DNA of 64,000 nt from DASWDH01 sp035318505 (GCA_035318505.1 DATHEQ010000374.1:1-64000), one strand, 5' to 3'; counted from the stretch's first letter, positions 10,356 through 20,100 are shown. Translations and numbers: made by a program. Notes: generated by a model not told the origin, from the sequence alone.

Positions 10356-10807
10356 TCACCTCGGCTGCGAGGCGAAAATCTTCACTTCGATGATGTACGC
10401 GAGATTGACGGCTTGTTCATGCAAGATGAAGGGCTCGAACTGCCACTCGTACGGCCTGCATCACCGACGCATTGAGACCGTTGATGCCGTGGACGATGCA
10501 GCAGTCCTCGAGTGAGCCGTCTTTCAGTATCAGGCATTTTGATGCTGACCTTGCCTTCCACCTGGGTGCGCGCCATTTCCTCGGTGACCTTGGGTGGCAC
10601 GACACGCACGGCTTTTGGGCGCGGCATGTCCGGTGCAAACTCGACCACGTCTGAGCGTTGCGCCGCGCTTCTCTTGCACAGCAGCGGAAGGTCATCCGGC
10701 GAAGGGCCCGGCACGGGCGAGGTGCTCGGCTGGCTGCCAGTTGCTGTCGGGCGACACGCGCCGACGAGGAGGACCAACGCCGCGCCGAGTCGGGTCGCGA
10801 ACGTCAT
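10356..10807 (-). pseudogene. TonB C-terminal-like lipoprotein gene with two frameshifts
   Basis: The frame opens with a lipoprotein signal (MTFATRLGAALVLLVGAC) and a Pro-rich linker, then PPKVTEEMARTQVEGKVSIK. At an A4 run (10537-10540) one extra base shifts the frame; the correct continuation is CLILKDGSLEDCCIVHG. A second shift near 10446 breaks the predicted AVR-x-WQFEPFI segment. After it the frame continues through NLAYIIEVKIFASQPR to a stop at 10356. Joined across both shifts this is a full TonB C-terminal fold (VEGKV...G...W.FEP). Two lesions suggest a pseudogene, but sequencing error in homopolymers is possible. It starts 7 bases after the upstream lipoprotein gene on the same strand. 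Confidence 0.75.
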
Positions 10808-10814
10808 GCGCGAC

Positions 10815-11399
10815 TTAGAGCTCCATGTACCCGCCCGGAACCACGACCGTGTCGTCGGTGCCGGCGATCGTGAACACGCCCCAACATGCGAGCTTGGTCA
10901 CGCCGGCAAAGGCGATGTCGTCGCCGTGGGACCCGACAGGGCCGAGCACGGCGAGGTTCGAGCGACGAACGCCCCACGAACCCGGCCCGTGTTGGAGGAT
11001 GCCCTCGTTCAGCTCTCGTCCAGCTTCGTCAGCGGAGGCGAGAATGGCGACGCGAAGACGAACGGGCCGCTCCGTGCCGGCCCCGCCTAGGTTCAGGTAC
11101 ATGAGGTCGGCGCGCGGGCGCTCGATGCGCACGTCGATGTGCTGCCGCTCGAGAAAACGCACGATGCTGGTCTCGTCGAGACGCGCGTAATCGGGGCGCA
11201 GCTCGTCGGCGTCGCAGAGCCCGGAGCGAAAGCGGATGGCGTCGAGCTCGGAGGTCGCGGGAGCGCCACTGCGATGCCGAACGAAGCTGTGCCAATCCGA
11301 TCCGCTGGTCATGCGCAGGCTCGGACTGCTGCAAGCGAGTGCGGCGAGGGGTGCGGCGAGGAGGACCCACGGGAGCAATCGGTAATCGGTACGCATCAC
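10815..11399 (-). CDS. Putative lipoprotein of unknown function
   Basis: This encodes 193-194 aa, starting at GTG 11399 or ATG 11396. A signal peptide ends in APLAALACSS, a good lipobox (LALAC type), so the protein is probably a lipid-anchored envelope protein. The remainder has no family I recognise. It is the first gene of a leftward pair with the broken TonB-like gene, with a 7-base gap. Confidence 0.6.
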   Translation of the reverse strand: MMRTDYRLLPWVLLAAPLAALACSSPSLRMTSGSDWHSFVRHRSGAPATSELDAIRFRSGLCDADELRPDYARLDETSIVRFLERQHIDVRIERPRADLMYLNLGGAGTERPVRLRVAILASADEAGRELNEGILQHGPGSWGVRRSNLAVLGPVGSHGDDIAFAGVTKLACWGVFTIAGTDDTVVVPGGYMEL

Positions 11400-11502
11400 G
11401 AGCTATCGCTCGTGCTTACCTCAAGTCGCCCCAGGAAAGAACCCCTGGAGGGCAGTACACACCGTTGCCACGTTTTGCGCGCGTTGGTAGGCTCCCTCGG
11501 CT

Positions 11503-12135
11503 TTGCACCGCCCCCTCCTCTTTTCGATGACATGCGCGTGGCTCGCGGGTTGCGGCGGCGCGCCGGACACCGCTGCCCGCAATCGGACGTTTTACGATTG
11601 GACCGCGGCCGGCCCGGGGAACACCGCGGCGCAGTTCGAGCAGCGTTATCCGCCCCTCGATCTGGGGGAGAAACAGCCGAACCCCGAGTACCTCGGCGTC
11701 CTCGTCGTGCGCGGCGGCATTCGGCTCTCGCGCCCCAAGGAGTGGATGATCCGCGAGGCGAGCAACGAACCTGGTCGCGCCTATATTCAATACACATCGC
11801 CGCGCGCGTATTCGTTCGGCGTCTACGAACGACCGGATTCCCCGAGCGATCTGTGGCGCGACGTCATGACGCGCTACGAAGACGACGTCGCCTCGGTGGG
11901 GGCCAAGGCGGTGGGGCGGCGCGTGCCGGTGGCGACGTGGCGGGGCCAGGGGCGCGCGTACTCCATCGAGCGCAAGGTCGAGGCGGCCAAAAAGCCGCTC
12001 ATCAGCCGCTCGCGCGAGATCCTACTGCGGGGCGAGCACCGCATCGTGATCGTCCAGATCGTGCACGACGGCGAGGACATGTCCGCCATCGACGCCGAGC
12101 TCACGCGCGTCATCGGCACGATGGAGGTGCTCTGA
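11503..12135 (+). CDS. Putative lipoprotein of unknown function
   Basis: This encodes 210 aa, starting at a TTG (11503) that gives a complete signal MHRPLLFSMTCAWLAGCGG with lipobox LAGC; an ATG at 11527 would leave a very short signal. The mature part contains a segment IRLSRPKEWMIREAS...YIQYTSP resembling PsbP/DUF1795-like small lipoproteins that bind outer-membrane or secretion parts, but the similarity is only impressionistic. Its stop overlaps the start of the next gene (TGATG), so the two are translationally coupled. Confidence 0.6.
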   Translation: MHRPLLFSMTCAWLAGCGGAPDTAARNRTFYDWTAAGPGNTAAQFEQRYPPLDLGEKQPNPEYLGVLVVRGGIRLSRPKEWMIREASNEPGRAYIQYTSPRAYSFGVYERPDSPSDLWRDVMTRYEDDVASVGAKAVGRRVPVATWRGQGRAYSIERKVEAAKKPLISRSREILLRGEHRIVIVQIVHDGEDMSAIDAELTRVIGTMEVL

Positions 12136-13085
12136 TGACCGCCCGTAACGCGCTCGCGGCGCTGGGACTGGCGACGCTCGTTTCCTGCGCGGGCGCCGTC
12201 GAATCGTCGAAGCTCGAAGACGGCGCGCGACGCACCGTACCGGTGCCCATCTGCTTGAAACCGCTTCCACGTCACGGTGCGAGCGGGATCATGGCAACGC
12301 TGAAACCGGAAGACTACTGGTCGACGCTGCTTCCGAGCTTTGATCCGAGCGCGGGGACGGTCGACCGAACGTCGGCCGACTGCTCGGGCCGGCAGCTGCT
12401 CGGCGGCCCCGAGCTGCTCCAGGTCGAAGGGCCGCGCACGGGCCCGGTCAAGGTTGCCGAAGGGGACGCCACGGTCACGCCGGGGCCCGATGGCTTCAAA
12501 ATCGTGTGGCTGCGCACGCACCGTTTGACCGGCGGCGACGCGGCGGGCCTGCTCGCGCTGATGCGCGCCAAGGAGGCGTACGCCGAGGTGTACGCGGTGG
12601 GAATGCATCGCGGAAATCCCGCGCGGGCGCGCTTCGCCTTCGAACGCCTCGGCCCGGAGATCTTGGTGACGGCGACCGACGAAGGGTGCACGGGCGTGAA
12701 AGCGAACCAGCCGTGCGAGACGATGCTCACCACCTATCTGATGCGAAGCGGTGAGCTCGTGCCGGGCGCGCGATTCGCGATCGATCGCATCGCGTACGGG
12801 CCCGCTGCCGGTGTCAGCGGCAACGCACAGTACCGTCTCACGGCAGCGCCCGTCTTCCAGGAGCGATCGATCCGCGTCGTCGAGCAAATCGTCGTGCGCG
12901 ATTCGGCGCAAGGCGAGATACGAAAATCCGATCTCGAGCGCACGTTCACTTTGGCCAACCGGTCCAGCTTCGTGGCCAGCACCGAATCGCTGTGGGGACA
13001 GGTCATCGGCGGGGGGAAACCCGCGGCGAATGGTGGCGCCGCGAATCCGCCGCCGCCGCCCCCTCCTCCGGCACCCCCGCGCTAA
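12135..13085 (+). CDS. Putative lipoprotein with poly-proline tail
   Basis: This encodes 316 aa from the ATG at 12135, overlapping the preceding stop as TGATG. The signal MTARNALAALGLATLVSC ends in lipobox LVSC. The central region has no recognised domain; several cysteines (PICLKP, DCSG, GCTG, PCET) suggest disulfides. The C-terminus is Gly/Ala-rich followed by eight consecutive prolines and APPR, probably an unstructured tail. It is likely to act with the coupled lipoprotein upstream. Confidence 0.65.
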   Translation: MTARNALAALGLATLVSCAGAVESSKLEDGARRTVPVPICLKPLPRHGASGIMATLKPEDYWSTLLPSFDPSAGTVDRTSADCSGRQLLGGPELLQVEGPRTGPVKVAEGDATVTPGPDGFKIVWLRTHRLTGGDAAGLLALMRAKEAYAEVYAVGMHRGNPARARFAFERLGPEILVTATDEGCTGVKANQPCETMLTTYLMRSGELVPGARFAIDRIAYGPAAGVSGNAQYRLTAAPVFQERSIRVVEQIVVRDSAQGEIRKSDLERTFTLANRSSFVASTESLWGQVIGGGKPAANGGAANPPPPPPPPAPPR

Positions 13086-13132
13086 GCCCTACGCTGACAC
13101 GCTAGCGAGCGAAACGCGGTCCGCGCGCCCGG

Positions 13133-13843
13133 TTACCAGCAGAGCAAGTTACCCGAGTAGCCGCACTCGGGGCGCTGCATCAGGGAATACATGAGCCCCG
13201 TTCCGAGGCCGATGGCTGCACCGACGCCGGCCGTCGCCCAGACTTGCCCGCCCGTCTCCCAATTGCCACTCGTGCGACCGACCGCGGTGATGACGGCGAG
13301 CACGAGGGGTACCCCCACTTGGCCGGTGAATGCGCCGGCATTGAACCGCCCGTCGCTCCACTTCATCGTGTCGCCGAGGAAGACGCCGGTGCCCTGTCCC
13401 AACGCGCTGAACGCGAGAAAAGACTGGCTCGAAAACATGCCGTAGGTCGTGCAAGCCGGGGAATAGCCGTCGATGTCTTCGCAGCCCGGTCGCGGCGATT
13501 CGAACGAGTTTTTGAGGTGGTGCTCGTTCACGAGGGTGAGCGTCGCGAGCGTCATGATGGGGGCGAGCGCGGAAAGATGCCAACGTGCTTTCCAGCCGGC
13601 CGTCACCTCGGGGTCGGCGTAGAAAATGCGCGGCATCACGAGCTCGAGCCCAAGGGCGGAGAGGGCCATGATCGTCGTAGCGTCGTTCCAGGCGTCGCTG
13701 CGCACGATGGGGCCGGGCGCCGTCTGCGCGCGCGCAGGCGATGCGATGGACATGGCCGCCGTGAGCGCCGCGCAGGCGACGAGCAAACCCCATGGGTATT
13801 TTCGGCGGGTCGCCGTCATCGGTCGGTTTCGCACGCCGGGCAC
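13133..13843 (-). CDS. PAP2-like membrane protein, probably catalytically degenerate
   Basis: This encodes 236 aa from a GTG at 13843 (an ATG at 13819 is the alternative). The N-terminal signal ends near SPARAQ, and about four hydrophobic segments follow. KNSFESPRP fits motif 1 (KX6RP) of the type 2 phosphatidic acid phosphatases, and SSQSFLAFSALG is where motif 2 (PSGH) is expected. The motif 2 histidine is missing, and no SRX5HX3D motif 3 is visible. It is therefore either an inactive relative or a membrane protein that only resembles the fold. It is transcribed away from the repeat island at 13.85-14.68 kb. Confidence 0.6.
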   Translation of the reverse strand: MPGVRNRPMTATRRKYPWGLLVACAALTAAMSIASPARAQTAPGPIVRSDAWNDATTIMALSALGLELVMPRIFYADPEVTAGWKARWHLSALAPIMTLATLTLVNEHHLKNSFESPRPGCEDIDGYSPACTTYGMFSSQSFLAFSALGQGTGVFLGDTMKWSDGRFNAGAFTGQVGVPLVLAVITAVGRTSGNWETGGQVWATAGVGAAIGLGTGLMYSLMQRPECGYSGNLLCW

Positions 13844-14006
13844 ATTAGTCCCGCCGTCCTTCCAATCGCAACAGGATTAGCTCGGTGCGAAGCGCGGTGT
13901 GGCAGGCGTGCCACGAGCGCCCGCGGCGCGCGCGCGCTATCGTCGTGAACTCCGCCGTCGAGAGAACCCTTGGGCGTAGAGAGAACCTTGGAAACACCGC
14001 CCGCTC

Positions 14007-14200
14007 GGGGTGCCTTGGGGCGGGCGGCCGGAAGCGCGTTCGGCCGCCCGACGGGTGGCGGCGATCGTTACGTGCGCCGTTTGTGGCTGCGGAACGCGTC
14101 GCGAGCAGACTCGCGACGGGCGCGCGACGGAACGGTGGGCGATGGCGCTGGGGAGAAAGTGGCGGCCTCTCTGCTCCGGCCGCCCGCCCCAAGGCACCCC
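14007..14200. repeat. Palindromic element 1 (26-bp perfect arms)
   Basis: The left arm 14007-14032 (GGGGTGCCTTGGGGCGGGCG...) and the right arm 14175-14200 are perfect reverse complements, with 142 bases between them. The interior contains smaller hairpins such as GTCGCGAGCAGACTCGCGAC. The interior has no transposase-like frame, and no target-site duplication was identified. It resembles a non-autonomous palindromic element rather than a terminator. Confidence 0.85.
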
Positions 14201-14466
14201 TTACTGCGGGCTATGCGCGCGGTTGGTCGAGGTTGGTCGGCGATATGCGTTGTGTCGCTGCGTCGCGTTCAGTTCTTGTCTCATGTACTCGAGGAGCATG
14301 TCCGTCAACGCGATTGCCGTTGCGTTCGCTTCGATCTTTGAACACTGCCGCCGACATTCGACATTGATCGCTCTACCCTTCGGCCATGACGCTCGAATGC
14401 AATCGCAAGTCACTGTGCGTTCGCGCGCAATCTCTCACTGCCGCGCAAAGCCCGCAGTAAGGGGTG
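14195..14466. repeat. Inverted 18-bp pair joining the two palindromic elements
   Basis: CACCCCTTACTGCGGGCT (14195-14212) and its exact reverse complement (14449-14466) overlap the inner ends of element 1 and element 2. The two elements are therefore related and lie in opposite orientations, enclosing about 236 bases of apparently non-coding sequence. Confidence 0.8.
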
Positions 14467-14603
14467 TCGTGGGGCTTGGGGACGGAGGGGGCCCCATGTC
14501 TGAGGCACCCTCAAACCATCTCCCGCACTTCGTACATCTCCAAACCCACCGCTCCGCGTTGCCGAGTTTGGGGAGGCACCGTCCCCAAGCCCCACGACAC
14601 CCC
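14461..14603. repeat. Palindromic element 2 (25-bp perfect arms)
   Basis: The left arm 14461-14485 (GGGGTGTCGTGGGGCTTGGG...) and right arm 14579-14603 are perfect reverse complements separated by 93 bases. The outer bases (GGGGTG...TGGGG) resemble those of element 1, but the inner half differs, as in members of one repeat family with different cores. Confidence 0.85.
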
Positions 14604-14654
14604 GGGCGGGCGGTCCGTTATCGCGTTCCCCGGGCGGGCGGTCCGTTATCGCGT
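14600..14654 (+). repeat. Two-copy tandem repeat, 28-bp period
   Basis: A 27-base unit beginning CCCCGGGCGGGCGGTCCGTT occurs at 14600-14626 and again, identically, at 14628-14654, one base apart. It directly abuts palindromic element 2 and ends 26 bases before the tagH stop codon. Confidence 0.85.
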
Positions 14655-14680
14655 AGATGCCGAAGAGCGCGGCGCCGCGA

Positions 14681-16153
14681 TCAGGTGTTGCCGCCCGGAT
14701 GGGTGCGGCGATGGCGGTACTCCCGATAGGCCTCGGTGAACTCGGGACCGAAGATGTGAGAAAAAGCCTGCTTCTCTTCCGAAAGCTGCTCGAAGCGCTC
14801 GCGGTACACTTCCCAAACCGCTTTGTAGCGCCCCATCGACAAATGGAGCCCGAGCGGCCCACGCGGCTCGCGCGCGTCGAGCAGCTTTTCGATGTTGTCG
14901 GGCGATAGCTCGTCGAGCAGCGCACGCACACCCTGCATGACGCCGTCGAGGAGCGCCACTTGATGGATCATCAAGTCCGCGAAAATCCCTTCGATGGCTT
15001 TGGGAGCGTCGAACGACGGCTCGCGCCAATGCAAGAGCGCCATCGCCACCGCGCCCGGATGCTTGGCCGATTCGATGGCCATGTAGCCGCGCGATCGGTT
15101 CACGCTCCGCTGCATGGCCGCCCGCTGCAGATCCATCTGCGAGACGAACTGCGCGTATCCCTCGCGCAGCGGGATGAAACAACGGCAAAACACCTCGACG
15201 GTGTCATGGAGCTTCGTGATGAGCCGCGCGACGTCGCCCGTCGTTTCGAGCGGCACGCCGGGCACGAGCGACGACGTGAGCTCGCGCAAGCCCTGCAGCG
15301 CCAGCGCTTCCAAACTGAGCGCAATATGGCCGGTGCCGGCGAACCCCGCTGGTGACCCCCCCGGTGCAGCCGGAGCCGCGGGCGAAGCTCCGTAAGGTGG
15401 ATAGGGCTGTGCACCGTAGCCCGGTGGAGGAGCGGAAGGTTGCCCGTAAGGTGCGTAGCCGGCAGGACCGTAAGGGGGCGGGCCGGGTGACGCCGCGTGC
15501 CCGGGCGGCGTGTAGCCCGGCGGACCGTTCATCGGCGGCGCGCTCGCTCGCCCTCGCGAAGGGTCGAGGGACGGAAGCGACCCCATGTTGGGCAGCGAAG
15601 GGAGCCCGCCGGATCCCCCGCCACCGGCTGCGCCGCCTGGATAGGGCACGAAGTTCGGTGGGCCGCCGGGCGCGAACGGGGGTGGCGACGACGCGTTCGG
15701 TGTGCCCGAGGCAAACGATGGCACCGACAGGTTCGGCGGTGTTCCGAGGCCTACGTCGAGCATGCGCCCGAGCACATTCGGCCCCATCGAGCGCGGATCG
15801 CGTGGAAAGTCCGAATCGGACTCGGTGAACTCGAGCTTCACCCGCAGAAACGGTCCCACGAAAAACTCGTAGTCATAGGCGGCGAGATCGACCGACGCTT
15901 GCGACGCAACGCGCGTCGGCGCGCCGGTCCGCGACGTTCGCACGAAGATGCCATTCTTACTGTTGAGATCCCGCACCGAAATGCGCCCGCTCACCTCTTC
16001 GATGATGGCGTGAAAATCGGAAATGAAATTCTGGCTGACTTGACAGTCGTTGAGCGGATTGCGGCCGATGCGGATGGGCAACGCAGGAGCCCGCCGTTCG
16101 CCCACGGGCGTGTTGTCGAGCGTTTGAAGATACAGAATGAATCCGCGAGGCAC
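14681..16153 (-). CDS. tagH: T6SS-associated FHA domain protein TagH
   Basis: This encodes 490 aa from a GTG at 16153. An FHA domain covers about residues 15-115; IRIGRNPLNDCQVS and VRDLNSKNGIFV are its phosphothreonine-binding loops. A long Pro/Gly-rich linker (about 180-300) precedes the helical TagH C-terminal domain (LALQGLRELTSSLVPG ... LLDAREPRGPL). In other systems FHA proteins read phosphorylation by the kinase PpkA to switch T6SS assembly. It is last in the leftward T6SS operon; no PpkA or PppA gene is present in the window, so its phosphorylated partner is unknown. Confidence 0.85.
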   Translation of the reverse strand: MPRGFILYLQTLDNTPVGERRAPALPIRIGRNPLNDCQVSQNFISDFHAIIEEVSGRISVRDLNSKNGIFVRTSRTGAPTRVASQASVDLAAYDYEFFVGPFLRVKLEFTESDSDFPRDPRSMGPNVLGRMLDVGLGTPPNLSVPSFASGTPNASSPPPFAPGGPPNFVPYPGGAAGGGGSGGLPSLPNMGSLPSLDPSRGRASAPPMNGPPGYTPPGHAASPGPPPYGPAGYAPYGQPSAPPPGYGAQPYPPYGASPAAPAAPGGSPAGFAGTGHIALSLEALALQGLRELTSSLVPGVPLETTGDVARLITKLHDTVEVFCRCFIPLREGYAQFVSQMDLQRAAMQRSVNRSRGYMAIESAKHPGAVAMALLHWREPSFDAPKAIEGIFADLMIHQVALLDGVMQGVRALLDELSPDNIEKLLDAREPRGPLGLHLSMGRYKAVWEVYRERFEQLSEEKQAFSHIFGPEFTEAYREYRHRRTHPGGNT

Positions 16154-16190
16154 TCATTCGATACTAGCACTACGCGGGGGCCTCTCGCGG

Positions 16191-17159
16191 CTACAGCGCG
16201 CCCGCCGCGGCGACCAGCTCGGCGACGCGGCAGTCAGCGCCGAAGCACCGGGCCAAGGCGGGGGCGAGCTCGGGAATCGCACCGAGCTGCTCGTTCGAGA
16301 GCGGCGCGGTGAGGTCGCAAAGCTCAGCGTGCTCGGACCCGGGGGTCCAAAGATCGGCGAGGGTACGGCGCGGCGCATCGCCGAGGTGAAGGAGCATGGT
16401 CCCCGCGGCACCATCGTGGGACCAGAAAAAGCTGGGGATGGTGGAGCGCCATGCCGCCGCCCGCCGAACGAGGTCGACCCAGAAGCACACCGCCGCGCCC
16501 CCCGCGGCTCCGAGCGGCAAGCGCAGGGTGAGCGGCGTACGCGGGCGCTCCGTGCCGCGCAGAGGTCGAACCGCTTCGACCACGAAGCGCACCGTTCCGG
16601 CCGCAATCGCCGTCCCTCCGGCGCCATACACGAGCGTGCACAGGTCGCCGAGCGGCAGGGAAGCGGCCCATTCCGTATAAGCGGCGCCGGCCTGCGCCTC
16701 GTCGAGCCCCCACGCGAATTCGGTGGGGGCGATGCTTGCCGCTCGTTCGATGGAGCCTGCCGCTTGCACCGCGACGGCCACCTCGCTCGCCAGCTGCCAA
16801 AAATCTTCGAGAACGAGCGGAAGGATCTCGGGCCGAGCGCCCATCGCGTCGCCCGCCGCCGGCAAAGGCGCCGCGACGATCAGGGGAAAGCTTCGCCCGG
16901 CGCTGTCCCAACTGGCGACGATCGCGCCCCCGAGGACGCCTTGTCCCTTCTTGGGACGAAAGACGAAAGCGTTCACGCCGCCCGCTTGCGAGGCTGCGGA
17001 AAAAGCTGCCGCTCGGTGCAACGCCGCCCATTCGACATTGTCCGTCAGCCAAGCATCGAAGCTCGTCAGCGGTTCGCCGTCCCAATGCATCTTGATGTAC
17101 TCGGCGCGCCACGGCGCTTTGCCGAAGACGCCCATCGCCGTGCGGCGAAGGTCGGTCAC
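16191..17159 (-). CDS. tagF: T6SS-associated protein TagF
   Basis: This encodes 322 aa from a GTG at 17159 that overlaps the tssM stop by four bases (GTGA); an ATG at 17135 (MGVFGKAPWRAEYIK) is the alternative but has no leader of its own. The opening FGKAPWRAEYIK, the internal FPLIVAAPL and LEDFWQLASE blocks and the WSHDGAAGTMLLHLGD segment match TagF. In Pseudomonas TagF represses T6SS activity post-translationally, acting together with the FHA protein. Overlap with tssM indicates coupled translation. Confidence 0.85.
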   Translation of the reverse strand: MTDLRRTAMGVFGKAPWRAEYIKMHWDGEPLTSFDAWLTDNVEWAALHRAAAFSAASQAGGVNAFVFRPKKGQGVLGGAIVASWDSAGRSFPLIVAAPLPAAGDAMGARPEILPLVLEDFWQLASEVAVAVQAAGSIERAASIAPTEFAWGLDEAQAGAAYTEWAASLPLGDLCTLVYGAGGTAIAAGTVRFVVEAVRPLRGTERPRTPLTLRLPLGAAGGAAVCFWVDLVRRAAAWRSTIPSFFWSHDGAAGTMLLHLGDAPRRTLADLWTPGSEHAELCDLTAPLSNEQLGAIPELAPALARCFGADCRVAELVAAAGAL

Positions 17160-20100
17160 CGGCCGTGCCCTCGGCGCGGTCGCGCGTTCTCGGTCGGAGC
17201 GGGAGAGCCTTCTTGCAACACTTCGGCGGGGCACTTGAGCCGCCGGAAAAAGTCGGCATGAAACGGGTGCACGGCTTTGGCGGGGCGAAAATCGACGGGC
17301 ACCGCTGCCAGCCCCGGCCTCGTCAAGCTGAAGTTCGCCACGAGAGATCCATCGGCGCCGGCCGCTTTCAGCCCTCCGCTCGCGGCGAGGAGCCGGAAGA
17401 ATCCGAAGTCGCCGCTGCGCGCCGTCTCGTCGGTAAAGCCGGCGCCTTTGACTTGGATCGAAGCGGCCTTGGGCGTCCCTTTGCCGGGCCATTGGGCGCC
17501 GACCCAGCGCTCGGGCTCGTTGCGATAGACCGTGGCCTGTCCGTCGACGCGGAACGTGATCTCGCTGACCTGCGCGCCTACCGAGTGCATCCGCAGGCCG
17601 AACGACACGAGCGGTTCGGGCGCCGTCCCGTAGAGGGCGTCGGAGATCTCGGCAGCATGACTCAAGCAGCGCAGGAAATCGGGACGAAAAGACCCTGCTT
17701 CGACCGTCGCCTTCAGCGCAAACGCGTTGCCTGTTCGATCGAGGTACTCGGTCAGGTTCTTGTCGTAGAATTTCCACAGCGCGCCCCCCGTGGGGCGAAA
17801 AAAATCGGAAAATTCGGCGAGCGAGACTTCTTCGCCGGCGCCATCGGCAAAGGGATAGCGCGGAGCGAGCTTACCGCTCCAGAGCTCGTAGACTTCCTTT
17901 TGCCACTTCTCTTGAAGAATGGCGTTGCCGGTGGTGATGACGCCTTGCCGGCCGCCGCGGATCGGATTCATGAGAAGCGGCTCGAGCAAGAGGCGCGTCC
18001 CCGCGTCGACGCCGTTGAGCAGTCGCTCCACGCCGGCCGCCGTGCGCGCGAGCTCGGATTGAAATTCGGTGGTCGCCTGGGACTTCGATTCGGCGAGCTG
18101 CCGCAGGGCGATGGCGAGGTTGCTCACCTGTCCGAGGTATTGAGAAAGTCCGGTCGACGCGATATCCGCTTTGCCCCCGCCACCATCACCGGAGCCAAAG
18201 CGCAGAAGCGATTTGAAATAGCGTTCTACCGGAGACACCTTGCGCTCGCCGGGCGCTTCGGCGTCTTTGCCCATGACTTTGTCGGAGGCCGCGGTGGCAA
18301 AGTCTTTGCCTTTGTCGAGTAGTTTCCCCGCCAAGGTCGGCGGCTCCATGTCGAGGCGGACATTCTCGGAGATGGCGCGAAAGAGCCGCGTGTACGGCCC
18401 TTCCGTTTCCGATAGCGCGGTGAGCTCTTCGATGGCCGTTCTGATCTCGCTCGGCGTCTGCACCACGATGCCGCCGAGAAAATCCGACCAGGCCTGCTCG
18501 TAGCGGCGATAGTACATTTCGCGCAGCTGCTCGGTGCTCATCCGCTGTGCCTCGTCGGCGTCGCGCATGACGCCGCCGATGACCCACGGCTCGATGACGA
18601 GACGGGGAGTCGAGCCCTCGAGCAAGCCCCGGATCTTGTCCCAACCCGCCGCCGTGTACGCGCCCGGCACTTCGACGTCGCGGCTGCGTGCCCCGATGAA
18701 CTGGTCGGCGGGGCCGTAGAAAATCTTTTCCGGCCGGATGGGCGCAACTCCTTCCGCGCTGCTCAAGAGCCAGCCGTACTGCAGCTCGACGAAGGGAAGG
18801 CGCGAGAGCCGGCTGCGAGCGCGGCCGAGGATCGATTCGTCGCTCGCCCAGACCCAGGTGCGATCGGCGGCCAGGCTCTCGACGTAAAATCGCGACGGAG
18901 CGACGAGCTTCTCGGCCGCCACCTCACCCTCCCCGCGCAAGGCACGCGCCCATTTGTCGGCGAGGTGACTCGTCGCCCAATCGACGTCGAGATGGTCGGG
19001 CGACGCCATCATCACGTAGAGCTTCAGCGTTTCGTAGGAAGTTTGAAAGCTGTCGGCGTCGGCGCGCGTCGATTCGCCGATCGCGCGCACGTCGTCGCGA
19101 ATCTGCTTCTTCACCGCTCCATCGACGATCTCACGCACACGCGATGCGTAGAGCGCGCGCACCGGCTCGTAGAGCGGCGCCGCGGCCGATGAGCCGACGA
19201 ACCCGGGCAGGCGAAAGCCGGATCTTGCTTGCTCCAGAATTTTCATTCGTTCCGAAAGGACGCCGAGCGCTTCTGTGACCGCGGCCGACCCGCGCCCTTT
19301 GGCCTTTTCGAGCCGCGTGACTTCGTCGACGTCGCGCGCGGTGGCGCGCACGAGATCGCTGTCGTTCAGGTAGGTGATGGCCGCGGGCAAAACCAGCATC
19401 ATGGTGAGAAACAGCGCCCCGGCGCCGTACAGGATCTGTCGGCGGGCGTAGCGCTGGAGGAGGCTCGTCGACCGCACCGCCAAGTGGCGATCGGGGAAAA
19501 CGATATTGCGAAAGAGATCGGTCACGAAATAGCTGACCGATTGCCCTTGCGGCATCTGCCCGAGCGCCGGAAGCGGTCCCAAATCGAAACCGCGCGCCAT
19601 GCTGGCGAGCACCCGGTCCATGGGGCGTCCCACCTGAGTTCCGCTGGTGAAGTAAAAACCGCGCAAGATGGGCGTCTCTTGGTACGGGTTCGGCTGCACC
19701 AGCTGCTCGATGAAATGGGCGATCGGCGCGCGCAGAGCCGCGAGCTCGATGGGGAATTGAAGCACGCGCGCGCGCACTTCGGGCAAGGGCTCGCGCGCCA
19801 GGCGCTCGATCATGCGCGCGTGAAGCGTTTTGACGAGCACGTCGAACTCGGCATCGCAGGCCCGCGCGGCGTCGGAAAGCCGCTCGTCATCCATCAAAAA
19901 GGTTGCGCCCCAGGGCTGCCCGCGCTGCTGTTTGCCGAGGTCGCCGAAGAACTCCGCGAAACCGGCAACGAGGTCGGCTTTGGTGAACATCACGTAGATG
20001 GGAACGACCATCTCGAGGCGGGCCGTGATCTCGTCGATGCGGCTGCGCAGCTTGGCGGCGAGGTCCTCGAGCTGGGCATCACTGGCGCCGGCGAGATCGG

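Larger units (their letters stand above)
13844..14680. other. Non-coding repeat island (837 bases without a convincing gene)
   Basis: This stretch separates the end of tagH from the PAP2-like gene. It holds two long inverted repeats, an inverted pair joining them, and a two-copy tandem repeat, described separately. Near 13958-13990 the block GAGAGAACC(C)TTGG occurs twice. A leftward 70-codon frame at 14201-14413 ends exactly at the repeat boundary; it has no good start and only moderate GC at third positions, so I do not call it. Confidence 0.7.

Noticed and set aside
14201..14413. 70-codon leftward frame in the repeat island
   Set aside because: No good start or leader; its stop falls at the repeat edge and codon bias is weaker than in neighbouring genes. 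Left open rather than called.
14600..14654. Tandem repeat as a CRISPR array
   Set aside because: Only two units separated by a single base; no spacers and no cas genes.
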